Shown here: positions 34,479 through 45,465 of the stretch, piece after piece
Numbering within the stretch: position 1 is the stretch's first letter
Layout: each line of letters starts with the position of its first letter
Assembly: GCA_963573305.1 (NCBI GenBank)
Contig: OY754339.1
Coordinates: forward strand, 12,757,941-12,821,940
Direction: 5' to 3'
DNA: 64,000 bases
DNA from: Pyrrhosoma nymphula
Taxonomy: Eukaryota > Arthropoda > Insecta > Odonata > Coenagrionidae
Position numbers and translations under genes: made by a program
Notes under the pieces: model-generated
What the model was told of the DNA's origin: nothing
What the model saw: only the letters and a program-made list of their open reading frames with translations
Databases searched by the model: none

Positions 34479-35432
34479 ACATTCCACGACAAATGGGGCC
34501 AATGGTGACAGCAATACATACAAATTTCATTAAGGAACACCACATATAAACCAACAATAAATAATCAATGAATAAGAAACAAAATAAAATGTGAAAATTA
34601 GGGTGCACAGATTTAAGATCACACATTAAGGATTGAGATTTAAAACAGGAAACATAGATTATCAATCGCATTGCTTACACATTTAGCATAATAATGGAAT
34701 ATAAAGTAATAGACACAACATCAAACAGTATAATAGCAAAAGAGTATGACGAATCTCATTCAACATTGCAATGCATAGATATGGAATCACATTTCAAGAA
34801 TTGATCATATTGAATAGATATATGAGAAGATTAAGCAAAGTGACATAACTGATCAGACATATTTCTCTTGAACATCGAAATTGTAGAAGAGGTTCTAACA
34901 TTTGCAGGTAAACAATTCCATAGCAAGTATTTGCATTATATATAATTTTTTCATACAAATAAAAAGGATTTTTGGATTTCTGTACCTTAAACAAACATAA
35001 AGCCTTTTGAAGTATACGTCGTTTATCCAATTTCAGCCATTTTATTTTTTTATAATAAGGCGTAACATGTCCATCGTAACGGATGTTAAAAATAAAACGC
35101 AAACAGGAGTTTTGAAGTCGCTGTAACTTAGTGCTGAGTTCTGTGTTAACATCTGAGAAAATAATTGAACAATAATCAAAATGTGGGAATACAAGAGTTT
35201 GAACCAACTTCTGACGAAGGGAAATAGGGATCAAATGCCTGAAGTGCTTCAATTGGTACAGTGTCTTATACACATTGTTAGATATAGCTTTAACATGCTT
35301 CCGCCAGCTCAAGGTATTATTTAAGTGGACTCCAAGACTTTTCAAAGTATTCGAATAATTTATAAGGAGATTCTGTACTCTTATTTTTGGAAGGTCACTC
35401 ATGGAGATGAAGTGAAGATTGGAAGGACTGGC
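34479..35432 (-). mobile_element. 5'-truncated CR1/Jockey-like LINE nested in Harbinger
   Basis: The minus frame 35402-34794 encodes an RT thumb region: NTLKSLGVHLNNTLSWRKHV, LVQTLVFPHFDYCSII and LQRLQNSCLRFIFNIRYDGH. No RNase H follows. Candidate target duplications AAATATTATT flank it at 34469-34478 and 35433-35442, and the minus-strand 3' end runs into ATGTAATAATA. The duplication is short and AT-rich, so the exact ends are less certain than the coding call. The insertion lies just beyond the stop of the Myb-like gene. Confidence 0.75.
34794..35402 (-). pseudogene. Non-LTR RT C-terminal fragment
   Basis: About 200 residues of open thumb/connection region ending at 34794. The catalytic RT core (YxDD) lies upstream and is lost by 5' truncation. 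Within the fragment the frame is undamaged, suggesting a fairly recent insertion. The GVHLNNTLSW and FPHFDYCSII motifs place it among Jockey/CR1-group elements without RNase H. Confidence 0.75.
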
Positions 35433-35437
35433 AAATA

Positions 35438-37924
35438 TTATTGTCTTTCTTGCTTCCTCCTTTTCCTTTCCTCCTCCCTTACCCTAGCCTCTTCCCTCTG
35501 TCTCTCCAGCATCTCCTCTCGGTCCTTCTTCATTTTCTTGTATAGACCCTCGAGTAATTCTTCTGGTCTCTTCCTTTTTTTTGGAGGCTCTACAAGAAAG
35601 GGTGAGTGAAATATAATAAATAATTTTTTCTTGGCGGAGGCTGTTGAAATACACATGTCCCCCCAAGGCAACAACATGTGAATAAAATAATAATTCACAA
35701 GTGAATTTCATTCATACACGAGGGCATTTTAAATATTTTTTCTCAAACCTTTAATATAAACTAAGATAGGCAAAACTAGCATGTATTCCCATTTATCACA
35801 TGTTTGCATTTCATAACTGGCTGGTAACTTTTGACTTGGACCATAACTTCCACATTGGAATCAACCTGAAAGTTGTATGTTGATGGGTGAGGTTAGAACC
35901 CACTGAAGTGTAAAGTTCTGATATATTTCTTCTGTATTTTTATGGCTATTAGATATTCTGAATAAGGTCTACTGCCACCTTATATATTTTATGACAAAAA
36001 AAAACAATTACTGCCAAGATCTTATGAGACCTCCCTCCAATTTGAACTTGAGCCCTTTACTTAGTAACCGAAAACCCAAACTTCTATAATAATAATAATA
36101 ATAATAATGTTTATTACGGGCATATACCCAATTTAGAACAGAACATGTACATTTCTTTCAATATAACTCTTAATAATTAATAAAATATTCTTAAAATAAT
36201 AAGTATTACATGAGAAAAGGAGCACTAGAATATGAATTATATTATAACATAATGCACCCAGAAATAGTGAAAGATCTTTAAAAAATGAGTTGTAAACCAA
36301 TGGTATACCAATACCATTGGGTTATTGGTATACCATTGGGTTGGGAGTTGATTGCTCCGCAGGATGATGATGGACCCTCTGTACTCGAGGCAGTTGCCCT
36401 GGGAGTCACCCACGCCTACCTTCCATAAATTTCGTCCATTCTCTGGAAAAATTGAGTGAACTTGATTGACTCATTTTGAATACTATTAATTGTTAAAGAA
36501 AATTTGATACAATGAATCACAATTACATTTTCATAATAGTGCAGCCAGATTTCAATTTGGAGATTTTTTTGAAATTTCTTTTAAACAGTACATCAATAAA
36601 AAAAATCCATCCCACTATATTCATAGTAACTATGTGCTAAATATATTTCCACTTTCAATTTGTGATGCCCACAAAAGGCATTTTTTTAAACAAACTGAAT
36701 TTTAGCATTTTCAACTACAATAAGGAAATTGAAATGAAAGTGGTAGGCACCTCAAAAAACTCCCATGGAGGAGGAGCCCCATTTCCACTCTTCCCTTGTT
36801 CCACCCTTCCCTTCCCACTGTTCCTTGATGGACTTGTACCTTCTCTTCAGGGAGTCCACCTTGCTCCGCACCTGCTGAACGGAAAAGATGTGTCCCAGTT
36901 CAGCAAGTGCGGACGTCACCTCCTCGTAGAGATCCTTCACCCGTTTCTTATCTTGAATTTTGTCCTTCACCTCTGTCAATAGGGCAAGGACAGATGCCCT
37001 CTCCCACACAGCACTTGCTACAGTGTGAAAGAAAGGCATTGGTTTGCAGGTAAAGAAATGTCAAAAGCAGTGTGAATGTTAACTATCCTACAGATGTAAT
37101 AAAATTTCTACGAGTAGGTACAAGCCCTCCCATACCTCCACAACCACTCTTGGAGGTTCTTGATGCCCTCTTCGAGAGAGAGATCTAACTCTCTTGCATA
37201 TGCAGCATCTGGAAAACATATTTTTACATATTTATTTTTATACATAAAATAAACGGGATGAAGATCACATTTGACACATGTAAAATTGAACGAAAATAAG
37301 TTTTATACATTAATGGGTTCTTGAGGATAATTATTTTCTCTTGTTACCCTCCTGAGTACCTGCGCCTGCAATTTTACAATGCTTTTGACACGTTCGACAT
37401 TTATTCCACTAACCATGACCGATTTTTACTTTAAAAGTTTTTGTACTTGTTTAAAGGGCACTGAATCTCCAGGATCGTTAACCACACAAAAGGGAGGAAT
37501 GGAAAAATAATAACCTCAAATTGAATACAGGAAGTTCCAATATTCAGCCGGTACGGCCATATAACAGTGCGTTCAGGTTTACTGTAGATATCGAAGATAT
37601 CTACAGTAAAATGGAGTCAAATATATACGTGAAAACATTTATTTTACCCACTGAAGGTGCAGTAACTCTTTTTCCAAATTCAAAATTAAAGGGGTTACGT
37701 AAGTTGTTTTCATCTGTCAATAAGGTCAAGCGGATAACCATGTACCACATGCCACATTGTACCACTTTGAACAATATATTTTTAAAGTGGCATTCAAAGT
37801 ATTTCATTTAAGTGTAGGTATTATTTATTATTTTTTTCTCACCTCTCATCGCCCTCTCCACTTCTTCCGGTGAGGCAACGATATTAATATCTTCGCCTGA
37901 TACATTCACAATAACTTCCATCAT
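35438..37924 (-). CDS. Harbinger Myb/SANT-like accessory protein (inferred exons)
   Basis: Four coding pieces on the minus strand with splice-like borders. Exon 1 is 37924-37842 (MMEVIVNVSGEDINIV, donor GTGAG). Exon 2 is about 37209-37133 (DAAYARELDLSLEEGIKNL, donor GTATG). Exon 3 lies within 37020-36752 (AVWERASVLALLTEVKDK, then GHIFSVQQVRSKVDSLKRRY; a Myb/SANT or MADF-like trihelix). Exon 4 is 35589-35438 (PPKKRKRPEELLEGLYKKMK plus a charged coiled coil, stop TAA 35438-35440). It lies opposite and divergent to the transposase, as in other Harbingers, where the Myb-like protein binds element ends and helps transposase enter the nucleus. The exon 2/3 junction does not keep phase as I read it, so either the borders are wrong or there is an indel. 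Confidence 0.65.
36086..36313 (-). repeat. Retroelement 3' end with (ATT)n tail
   Basis: On the minus strand, GGGTATATGCCCGTAATAAA is followed by about seven ATT units (36086-36108), a typical LINE or SINE 3' tail. The upstream extent is uncertain. No coding motif was recognised. Confidence 0.5.
36297..36339. repeat. Perfect 17-bp inverted repeat
   Basis: CCAATGGTATACCAATA at 36297-36313 is the exact inverse of 36323-36339, with a 9-base loop. It lies within the Harbinger and has no other recognised role. Confidence 0.9.
37578..37610. repeat. Perfect 15-bp hairpin
   Basis: TTTACTGTAGATATC, GAA loop, then the exact inverse. It lies in the intron between exons 1 and 2 of the Myb-like gene. 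Confidence 0.9.
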
Positions 37925-38137
37925 GGACCCCATTGCGCATTAAATTGAAAGCGTTTAAAACTCCCGGCAGCTGTCTGCTTTGCTGCCGCGACTGCTGCCC
38001 TTGGGCAGCAGTAGCTGCAGTAGACTCCACAGTAGGGAACGTCATCAATTGACTGGTCATTGGTCATTGACTGGTCATTGGTCACTGTGCAGTGCTGCCA
38101 GTTGATTTCGGAACGCTTTGGCAGCACAGGCAGTACT

Positions 38138-38164
38138 GGCAGTGAATTTCGGAACGCGCCCTGA
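38138..38164. repeat. Right terminal inverted repeat and TSD (TGA) of Harbinger
   Basis: The exact inverse of 31060-31083, followed by TGA. Just inside is a duplicated motif TGACTGGTCATTGGTCA (two overlapping copies, about 38050-38088). Confidence 0.92.
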
Positions 38165-38841
38165 GTATTAAACGATAATAAACAACGCCGTGTTTGTTAT
38201 AGCAACAGAGGCATTATTACCATTTATAGTCGGTGCACGTAAATATTCTTGCACATTTAATTAAGTGTGTATTCTATTAATTCCTTTATGTGTAACGTTT
38301 TCTACGTAAGTGTTCTCTCATATACATTCAGTGCCCCTTTGAGAGCTACTTTGAGAATAGACGTTGAAGAGTATACTTGTTAAATATACATTGAATTTAT
38401 CGATTACCCCCCGAAGCCATCTATCATGCGTCCCTTGGGACTCTGGGCTATTCTTATACGGATTTTCATTCTACGTACGATCATGGGCCTGCAGGAAAGC
38501 GTGATATATAAATGCTAGAGGCGTGAATATTATATGAAAATCAAATCTCTGGTTGTCAAGGTAATATGTTATTGTTGATTTCAGAGAAAAAAGTAATATT
38601 TTTCAACTGAAAACATCAATTTCAACCAAATGCGGAGCGTAGAAGAAAATCGATTGATAAAATTAAAAATTTCATTTATTCAGCTATCCGATAAAAAAAA
38701 TTCCAGCCCTATATCTTGAGTGAAAGTACTTTTAAAAAGCAAAAAATGAAACCTCTGCACCTAACACAATGCTTCGCATGGACCACCTTTGGGGGCCCTT
38801 AGGGCTTTTTAATATAGCATATGATACAACCAGATATTTAT

Positions 38842-39130
38842 TCTATCTACATGCCAAATTTCAGCTCAATCTGTCTAGTAGTCTTTGCGTTATGGAGTAA
38901 CAGATAGACAAAAACCATTACATTTGAATAGATTAGTAAGGATCACACCCCTAACCCTGTAAAAAAAGGGTTTTGGTTAATTGAACCCTACACGGTTTGT
39001 TGTCTACCAGTAGCGAACCTGTGTTCCAAATTTCATCAAAATCGGTCCAGTGGTTTAGGAGGAGATGTGGAAGATACCCACATACATATATACATACATA
39101 CATTGACTTATATATATAAAGATATATATA
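38842..39130 (+). repeat. Two RTE/SINE-type 3'-terminal motifs
   Basis: At 38849-38938 the pattern CCAAATTTCAGCTCAATC ... GAGTAACAGATAGACA ... TAGATTAGTA occurs. At 39028-39130 CCAAATTTCATCAAAATCGG ... CAGTGGTTTAGGAG is followed by ATACATACATA runs. Both match the conserved tail style of RTE-clade LINEs and their SINEs. No RT coding sequence is attached. The stretch 38165-38841 shows nothing else. Confidence 0.6.
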
Positions 39131-39693
39131 TTCAATCTGTCATTATTGCAAAAATTTTATTGTATTTTTGTAACTTTGCACTGCCTTACAAACTGTATTA
39201 TACTCTTATTATAGGAAAAAGGCTAGGGAACTATGATAGGAATAAGGATAGGAGACTATGGGGGAAACTTAATAAAGGGAGCGAGTTTTCTGAGGCTAAC
39301 AGAAATGACGCGAGTTCTACTACTACTGATGACGGTGGATTGTCATCATGGACAGGACATTGTGTGCTTCATCCTGAATGAAATCGTTAAAAGGCATTGA
39401 GTTAAGCTGCCTAACTATTGAAAATTGACACTGCTTGATGAAGTAGGCGAGAGAAATCGAACTGGAAAAAAGAAACTTTTACCGCAACATGTGATATACA
39501 CTAAGAGAAGCGTGGAAACCCGTGCTTCGCAAAATTAAGGTGGAAATGATGAAAATTGGCGGAACCAAACCGGAGTTGAAACCGGTAAGTAAACTGTAGT
39601 GATTTTGAGAATATACATATGTATGCATGAGAATTTTAACCTTAGGAATTTGACATTTACTATTTTTAGGAACTATTTTAATGTATACTTAGG

Positions 39694-40215
39694 AGTACAA
39701 TTGCTGGTAAACTAGGTATCTCAGGCCATTTGAATATCTTCTCGATATAGAATGTTTTATACACTACAGATTAATTATCATAGAGAAAGTCAGTGCAAAT
39801 GACCGACTTCTATTCCGTGTGAGGGAAATACTACTTGAAAGTCGGCGGATGGTCGGAATTTTGATATCATGAAGTACGATTGCTAGTAAACTGGGCATCA
39901 GAGGTCATTGGAATTTCTTCTAATAATAGAACTTAGTATATTTTACAGATTAGCATAGAGGAAGTCAGTGCAAATGACCGTTCTCTATTCCATGTGGTGG
40001 ATTCTTCAAAGTCGGCGGTCGGCGTGGCGGGAATGTTCTCTTTTGAAGTACGATTACTAATAAACTAGGTATTAGAGAGTAGTGACATAGCTATAGGTAA
40101 TAGAGCGATGTACACATTTCAGAATGAAAGTAAGAAAGTGAGTACAAATGACCGTTTCAAATTCCGTGTGATATAAATACTTGGCGTTAGCGTGTGTTGG
40201 CCATCTGTAAACGCG
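39694..40215. repeat. Diverged tandem repeat, about 174-179-bp unit, three copies
   Basis: Units start at AGTACAATTGCTGGTAAACT (39694), AGTACGATTGCTAGTAAACT (39873) and AGTACGATTACTAATAAACT (40047). Each contains GTCAGTGCAAATGACCG or a variant near its middle and a GTCGGCGG-type segment after it. Spacing is 179 then 174 bases. Satellite-like; function unknown. Confidence 0.85.
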
Positions 40216-41690
40216 ATATCCTTTGCGTGTGCTGTTACTGTGTGCCGACTTTCTGATTGATAGACATCCCATTAGGGAAATTCCCCCACTCACGTAATTT
40301 TCGTTAACTTAGCCGAAATCATCACATATTAATTCTCTCCTAAATAGCCATTATTGGCAGCATAAACTTTTAGTTCATTTAATGGTCGCAAGTGGCATGA
40401 CTGAGCTTGATCACAGATATATACTGATGTCTGTACATACATAAATACATATTTACTTTAAACGATCGGTCAATCTTAAGATTCTTTGACCACAGCACTC
40501 TATTATTCCCTTCATATGAATCAAGGCTGCGTATTGCAGGGATAATATATTTGCATACATATATAATTTAAAAATACGGGCACACGAAAATAAATGAAAA
40601 TTACAAAAAAAATATTTGGACGTTGCGGCAGTCATGGCGCTATCGTCGGGAGTAGAGAAATACTCAGTCCCCCAAGAGGAAATAAATAAACGAATGAATG
40701 AATGAATGCCCGAGACTGAATACTCAGACATCTGAGCGAGAGGAAAGAGCTTAGTTAAATGTAAACTCCCCATCCTCTGCTATCTTCATCCGTCGCGATT
40801 TCTTCGTAGATGTTTTTTTTCCCGCGCGCACGGCAGAGAGAGAGAAACATATGGCGGATCGCTCAATTAGCGTCGAGATGGGTGAGGAAGGGAGGTGGAC
40901 GGAAGAGAGGATTGGAAGGGGATTCCGTCGGAGGCCTCTGTTTGGGAAGAGAGAGAGAGAGTGGGGAAGGGCGCTGCTCATTAGGGAAGCATTCTCTTCT
41001 TCTCAAGTGGGTGAGTTCTAGGGGGCCGTCCCCTCCAAACCCCGGCTCATGTTTTCTGCCGAGGAAGCGGCAAAAGAAGGGAAAGGGCGTGACCGAGTCA
41101 CCTTCTCGTCCCGTTCCACTTCGCAGTCGGTCGTGTGTTGCCCTCCCTGACGCGCTTAGAGCGGTCAAAGAGCTTAATTATTGCTGTTAGGCCGAGGGAA
41201 CTGGATTTAGCGACGTCGGGATGAATGTGGTGGAACATCATTATGAATTTTAAATAAATGAATGCGTGTTGTACAGCATGGCTTCAAATGGACAAAACTT
41301 AAATGTTTCTCTGTGAAAAGTAGTTAAAAACTGATTGCGTCTCAATTATTTCCTCCACTGCCCTATCCAAGCGTATCTCTTTTGTTTCTTTAACATTCAT
41401 GCTTGTTTTATACTCATGTATACTTTATTGTATGCTTGTTTTATACTCACATTAGCTTCTGTAAGTAGGTTTTCGCAGGTTTTTCACCCCTTCATGTGTG
41501 GGTGTTTTCCTGCAGTGGGTTGTTTCCAGTGACGAATGCCAGCCAAAATCCTCCTGTTTTTCCCACAATTATACATATCTTTTTACATTTATTTCTGATG
41601 CTTTATTATGTCGCGTTAATATTCTATCTCTATTGTTTTTAGTATTATTTCTCTGTTTTATATATAGCAGTGATTGTCATATTCATGTAC
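40216..41690. other. Spacer with (GAAT)n and a GC-rich island
   Basis: A short GAATGAATGAATGAATG run lies near 40692. A GC-rich, purine-rich stretch at 40800-41170 opens frames on both strands, but they have low-complexity composition and no recognisable domain. It could be a promoter-proximal region of an unseen gene; no support beyond composition. Confidence 0.4.
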
Positions 41691-41764
41691 TGACGAGGGG
41701 TTAGATGGAAGGACTTTTTGAAGTCTCAATATCGCCCCAATAAAGACGTTTATCTATCTATCTT
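41690..41764 (+). repeat. LINE-like 3' end with (TATC)n tail
   Basis: AGATGGAAGGACTTTTTGAA, a short spacer and AATAAAGACGTT are followed by TATCTATCTATC. This looks like the end of a non-LTR element with a microsatellite tail. The coding part could not be followed upstream. Confidence 0.45.
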
Positions 41765-42113
41765 GTTTTTACCTAATATTCCTCCTCTTAAGAGTCTCTT
41801 CCAACATATTCACCCATGAATTCTCTGTCTTCCCTCTGCTCTCACACCACTTCAATTCTCTGTCTTAAATTTGTTTCGTTATTCAACTGTCACCCATCCT
41901 CTCAACTTGGCCTAACCAATGGAGAACTTTACTTTCACACTTGTAGGTCCATTTCCGGAGCATCCATTCCACATTCTTTCTTGTCGCACTCATTCGTAAC
42001 CCTATCCCTCCTGCTTCTATCACAGAACGCTTCTTGAATACCTCATACCCACCGCATTTAAACCACTCTTTTCTTACAGCTTTCACTACCATAAAATAAT
42101 GCATTGAATACAA
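41765..42113 (-). pseudogene. Non-LTR RT C-terminal tail, distal part
   Basis: The minus strand reads KAVRKEWFKCGGYEVFKKR, then KCESKVLHWLGQVERMGDS and, in another frame, NSWVNMLEETLKRRNIR. These match the common RT-tail sequence (LYG ... VLRWFGHVERM ... RWMD.V.EAL..R) of many arthropod LINEs. It probably continues the fragment at 42405-42740, from which it is separated by a roughly 290-base foreign segment. Confidence 0.6.
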
Positions 42114-42404
42114 TTTAAACGTTGTTTATTCCACCATTTGCAACAACGTACAGGAAACAGAAGAGGTATAACATAACAAATATAACAAAGTAAGAGATAA
42201 CAACGCAAATAGGGACCCTGGTGTAGGCTTTCACCTCTTCAGGGCCGGAATGTCCTTTCACTGGATAATGTGCGGTGAAGTCTTGCCTTGGCATTTGCCC
42301 TAAGGACGACGGGAAACTTGTAAAAACCGTCGTTAGGTCATAACAAGTAGTAATTGATGATAAAAAATAAAATAATATATGAATAAATAAATAAATAGGT
42401 AACA
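42114..42404. other. Segment interrupting the RT tail
   Basis: This piece separates the two halves of an RT tail. It has an AT-rich end near 42362-42398 (AATAAATAAATAAATAG) and contains no recognised coding motif; an inserted small element is likely but unnamed. Confidence 0.4.
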
Positions 42405-42740
42405 ATGGCTATAGACTCTGAAGCTTTGACATATTCTTTAGACAATAGATTTGAAATGGGAGGAGAACACTTTAAGTATGCTGCGATTTTTAAATCTTTG
42501 GACAAGAACTCATTCCTTGGTATGCTTCCCAGGCTACCTACGACTTTCCGTACAACATCCGCTCGCCTCTTAATCTCATCATCTACTCCTTTATCTTTCA
42601 CAAATATTCGGCTTAGGCGCACAAAATCCCCCTCTTGTTCAATCATCTCACTATTCACCCTAGTTACACAATCGTTTTCCCCATCTCGTTGTTATTAAGT
42701 ACTACTTTAGTCTTGTTCGCATACATCTTCAATTCCATTC
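42405..42740 (-). pseudogene. Non-LTR RT C-terminal tail, proximal part
   Basis: The minus strand reads RLSRIFVKDKGVDDEIKRRA, then DVVRKVVGSLGSIPRNEFLS and KDLKIAAY. This matches the YLGS.I..DG..D.EI..R element typical of LINE RT tails in arthropods. Homology fades at KIAAY, where the foreign segment begins. Heavily decayed. Confidence 0.65.
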
Positions 42741-44081
42741 TGTCCATCGCTTCGTAGAAGGTTGGCAACGAGGGTGAGGTGACTTCGTATGCTGAGGGGC
42801 GAGGGATGACGGTTGGGGTAGGTGCCCTCCCTCCCTATTTCTAGGAACGGGTATCGTCCCAACCCTTAATGATGCTAAGATTACGTTCAAAAGAACCCTC
42901 CCCTCCCCCCAGCCCCTCTCCACCTCTCTACATATATTCGCCGCTCCATCCCACTTCTCTCCCCCCCCCCCCCAATCTGCATCCCACACTCATACTTAAC
43001 AAGCAACGGCATTTCTAGAAATGCCCAAAAATGATAACAAATCCTTTTCCGATCCCACCCTTACGCCCACCCCACCCCCCCCACCCTCCTCCCAGCCCGG
43101 TGCGCGCATTTCGCTTCGTCCCTAATTTACAGCATTATGAACGGCGAAAGAGTTCCTTTTTGGTGGTGCTCAAGGAGAGGATGGGGAAACGAAGCTCTCA
43201 AAGTAGCCCCACGGCTTTTGATTTGAAGAGAGCTCCGAGGACAGGATGGGAGAATTCTTTCATGGCGTGAATCTGTCGAGTGAAGTTTTCTTAGAGTTAT
43301 GCTCATTGAGAGGCAGATGGAGAGGGCATGACGTAATGAAACTGTAACCTTACAGCCGTATTACTTCCCCCTTTTCTGTCCTTATAACACGGAGGAGTGT
43401 GGATGCTATAGCGGATGTGTAGCAAGAATATCTACCCTCAGTTGAAAATTTAAGCTAAGTAACTCTTGAAACATATATTAGTTACTTGGAGATATTGAAC
43501 CTGCTCGATTTTACTATCGTTTTTCACTAGGAATAGGGATTAATATTTTTTTTAATGAATAAGAAATACACATGAAGAGTGCATTTCAAGAAGTAAATGC
43601 ACGCTGATTTCAAGTGAGTTGTCGAAGTAAAATATCGTAAAATTGCGAAATTAGTGCGTCAGCCCGTAAAGTGCTAGGGTAAATCGGGGGGGGGGGGAAC
43701 AAAGATGGCGGACCGGAAATGCCCACTTACAGCTTCAAGCATTGGCCACCATAGCAAGTGCCTTCTCCATATGTGGTGTTTTCTCAACGCTTTTTTATTC
43801 TTAACTCAACGCGCGACAACCATTCTTGATCAAGGGCCGGTTTTATAATGTCTGGTTAAACTGGACTCTAACGTTAATGGCCGGTTAAACTAAAAATTCG
43901 GTTTTACAATCGATGGTTAAGCTAAATCTGAACGTTAAAGTACTCGTTGTGGTTACGACTGATTTCCAACAGTTAACTGAGAGTTAACGCGAAGATTAGC
44001 GAGTTGCATGATGGTACTGTAATAGACATTATGGCGGATTTTATGAATAGCTTCATCCATAATATAAGTTCCAGACGATCT
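42741..44081. other. Spacer with poly-C and poly-G runs
   Basis: C-rich DNA at 42830-43110 includes an 11-14-base C run near 42961. A G12 run lies near 43687. No coding motif recognised. At 43830-43990 TTAA(A/G)CT-type motifs such as GGTTAAACT recur, perhaps a decayed terminal region of another DNA element. Confidence 0.45.
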
Positions 44082-44101
44082 GGGGCCCATTTCTCAAAGC
44101 T

Positions 44102-44310
44102 ACAAGTCCACAATTTACAAGTGTGACTTACGAGTAACATGTGAAATTCTGTTTTTCAAACGTACAAGTCTACTAATTACAAGTAACGAGTCCATTTCAC
44201 AAGTTACAAGTGTTTACTCACAAGTGTTTTCATTGTTACGACACATTCTATTTCTTAAACAGACTTGTCAGTAACAAATCCTTGTAACTTGTACGGAAAT
44301 TTCTACAAGT
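44102..44310. promoter_or_regulatory. Cluster of ACAAGT motifs (subterminal binding-site candidate)
   Basis: ACAAGT occurs at 44102, 44117, 44164, 44179, 44199, 44206, 44220 and 44305; the inverse ACTTGT at 44263 and 44287. Ten copies in about 210 bases just inside the candidate transposon end is far above chance. In Harbingers the subterminal repeats are bound by transposase or Myb-like protein; that role is inferred here. Confidence 0.7.
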
Positions 44311-44427
44311 CCTCCGAGGTGAGTAAAGCGGAATATATCACGTAAATAACTGAAAATAAATGAAAAGCGATTTGCGACGCAACATGGCAACGGCGTCAAA
44401 ACGATAAACAACTGACAATGAGTGAAA

Positions 44428-45465
44428 ATGGACGTGGTGGAAGGTGCGAACATTGTGTTTGAGGAAGTCGATAGATATAGAGGAAGATGAAGAAGGATAT
44501 ACCGGAGTAGAATAAATTTAAATTTTAACACAGACTATGAATGTATTGAGAGATTCAGAATGACTGCTAACCAAATGGAACTATTTATTACTCAGATAGG
44601 TGATGATTTGCAACGAACTACAAATAGAGGCAAGGCACTATCTCCAAAGGTAGTTCTTTGCATTGCTTTGCACTGGTTAAGAAGTGGTGCTCAATATCAT
44701 GCCGTCGGTGATATGCATGGTGTTCGCAAAGCAACAGTATGTCGGTGTGTGAGAAGGGTTGTGACTACCGTGAACAACACGTTATTCCCTACCGTTGTGG
44801 ACTGGCCGCCCAATGTGGAGAAAGTAGTGCAGAAGTTCCATGCCATTGCTGGCATGCCTCAAGTTTGTGGGTGCGTTGATGGAACATTAATTAAAATTGA
44901 TGAACCCAAGAATCACGAAGCCAATTACGTCGACAGGAAAGGGGATCATTCTATAAATTGCATGGTCGTCAGTGGCCCCGATTGTCGTTTTTACTACACT
45001 AGTGCAAATTGGCCAGGAAGTGTGCATGATTCAAGGGTACTAAGGAATAGTTCTTTGAATGAACGATTTGAGAATGGCTGGCGACCATTTCGTAATGGAG
45101 TGCTGTTTGGAGATTCCGGATATCCACTGAAAGAATGGCTTATGACACCATCCTTCCACAACTTGGACAATCCCGCCGTGAGACGATACAACGTAGCCCA
45201 TAGGAGTACGAGGAGTATTGTCGAAAATGCTCTTGGGATTCTTAAAGAGAAATTTCCATGTTTGAATCATCTTAGATTGTGCCCAAGCTACGCAGCTGAA
45301 ATATTCAAGTGCTGCGTTAGCCTGTGTAACTTCTCGAGACACTCCGATGACTTCGTAGACTACATTGATAACTGCCTTGAAAACATGGAAGATGTTCATA
45401 TCCCAAATGCACCACCCCTCGGAGCTGTCCGAAGATATGAGCAAATGATTGCTCATTTTGATTAA
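44428..45465 (+). pseudogene. HARBI1-like DDE transposase, one nonsense codon
   Basis: The best start is ATG 44428-44430 (MDVVEGANIVFEEVDRYRGR). An in-frame TGA at 44488-44490 follows (codon 21; Arg-rich context suggests CGA originally). After that the frame is open to TAA 45463-45465; a Met at 44560 could start a shorter 301-residue protein. The catalytic triad is Asp151 (CGCVDGTLIKI), Asp201 (PGSVHDSRV) and Glu266 (SIVENALGILK), numbered from 44428. Also present are NRGKALSPKVVLCIALHWLR (helix-turn-helix region) and FGDSGYPL. Length (345 residues) is normal for the family. The enzyme would excise and insert the element. Only one lesion is visible. Confidence 0.88.

Larger units (their letters stand above)
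31060..38161 (+). mobile_element. Complete Harbinger (PIF) DNA transposon, 7.1 kb
   Basis: Perfect 24-bp terminal inverted repeats begin GGGCGCGTTCCGAAATTCAC (31060-31083 and, inverted, 38138-38161) and are flanked by a 3-bp TGA duplication (31057-31059, 38162-38164). A 3-bp duplication and GGGCGC termini fit Harbinger. Inside are a DDE transposase on + and a Myb-like gene on -, the divergent two-gene layout of the superfamily. A second partial terminal motif GCGTTCCGAAAT lies just inside the right end (about 38106-38117, inverted). The element contains a nested LINE at 34479-35432 and another retroelement tail at 36086. Confidence 0.9.

Noticed and set aside
36752..37039. Myb-like exon as a host transcription factor gene
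   Set aside because: It lies inside perfect Harbinger terminal repeats, opposite a Harbinger transposase, so it is better explained as the element's own accessory gene.
39694..40215. Possible CRISPR-like array
   Set aside because: Units are contiguous and diverged with no short repeat/spacer pattern, and the DNA is eukaryotic.
40810..41190. Open frame of 126 codons on + in a GC-rich island
   Set aside because: Arg/Gly/Ser-rich low-complexity composition, an overlapping open frame on the other strand and no recognisable domain.
42741..43110. C-rich region as a G-quadruplex or CpG-island promoter
   Set aside because: Poly-C runs are simple low-complexity sequence; no gene start follows.
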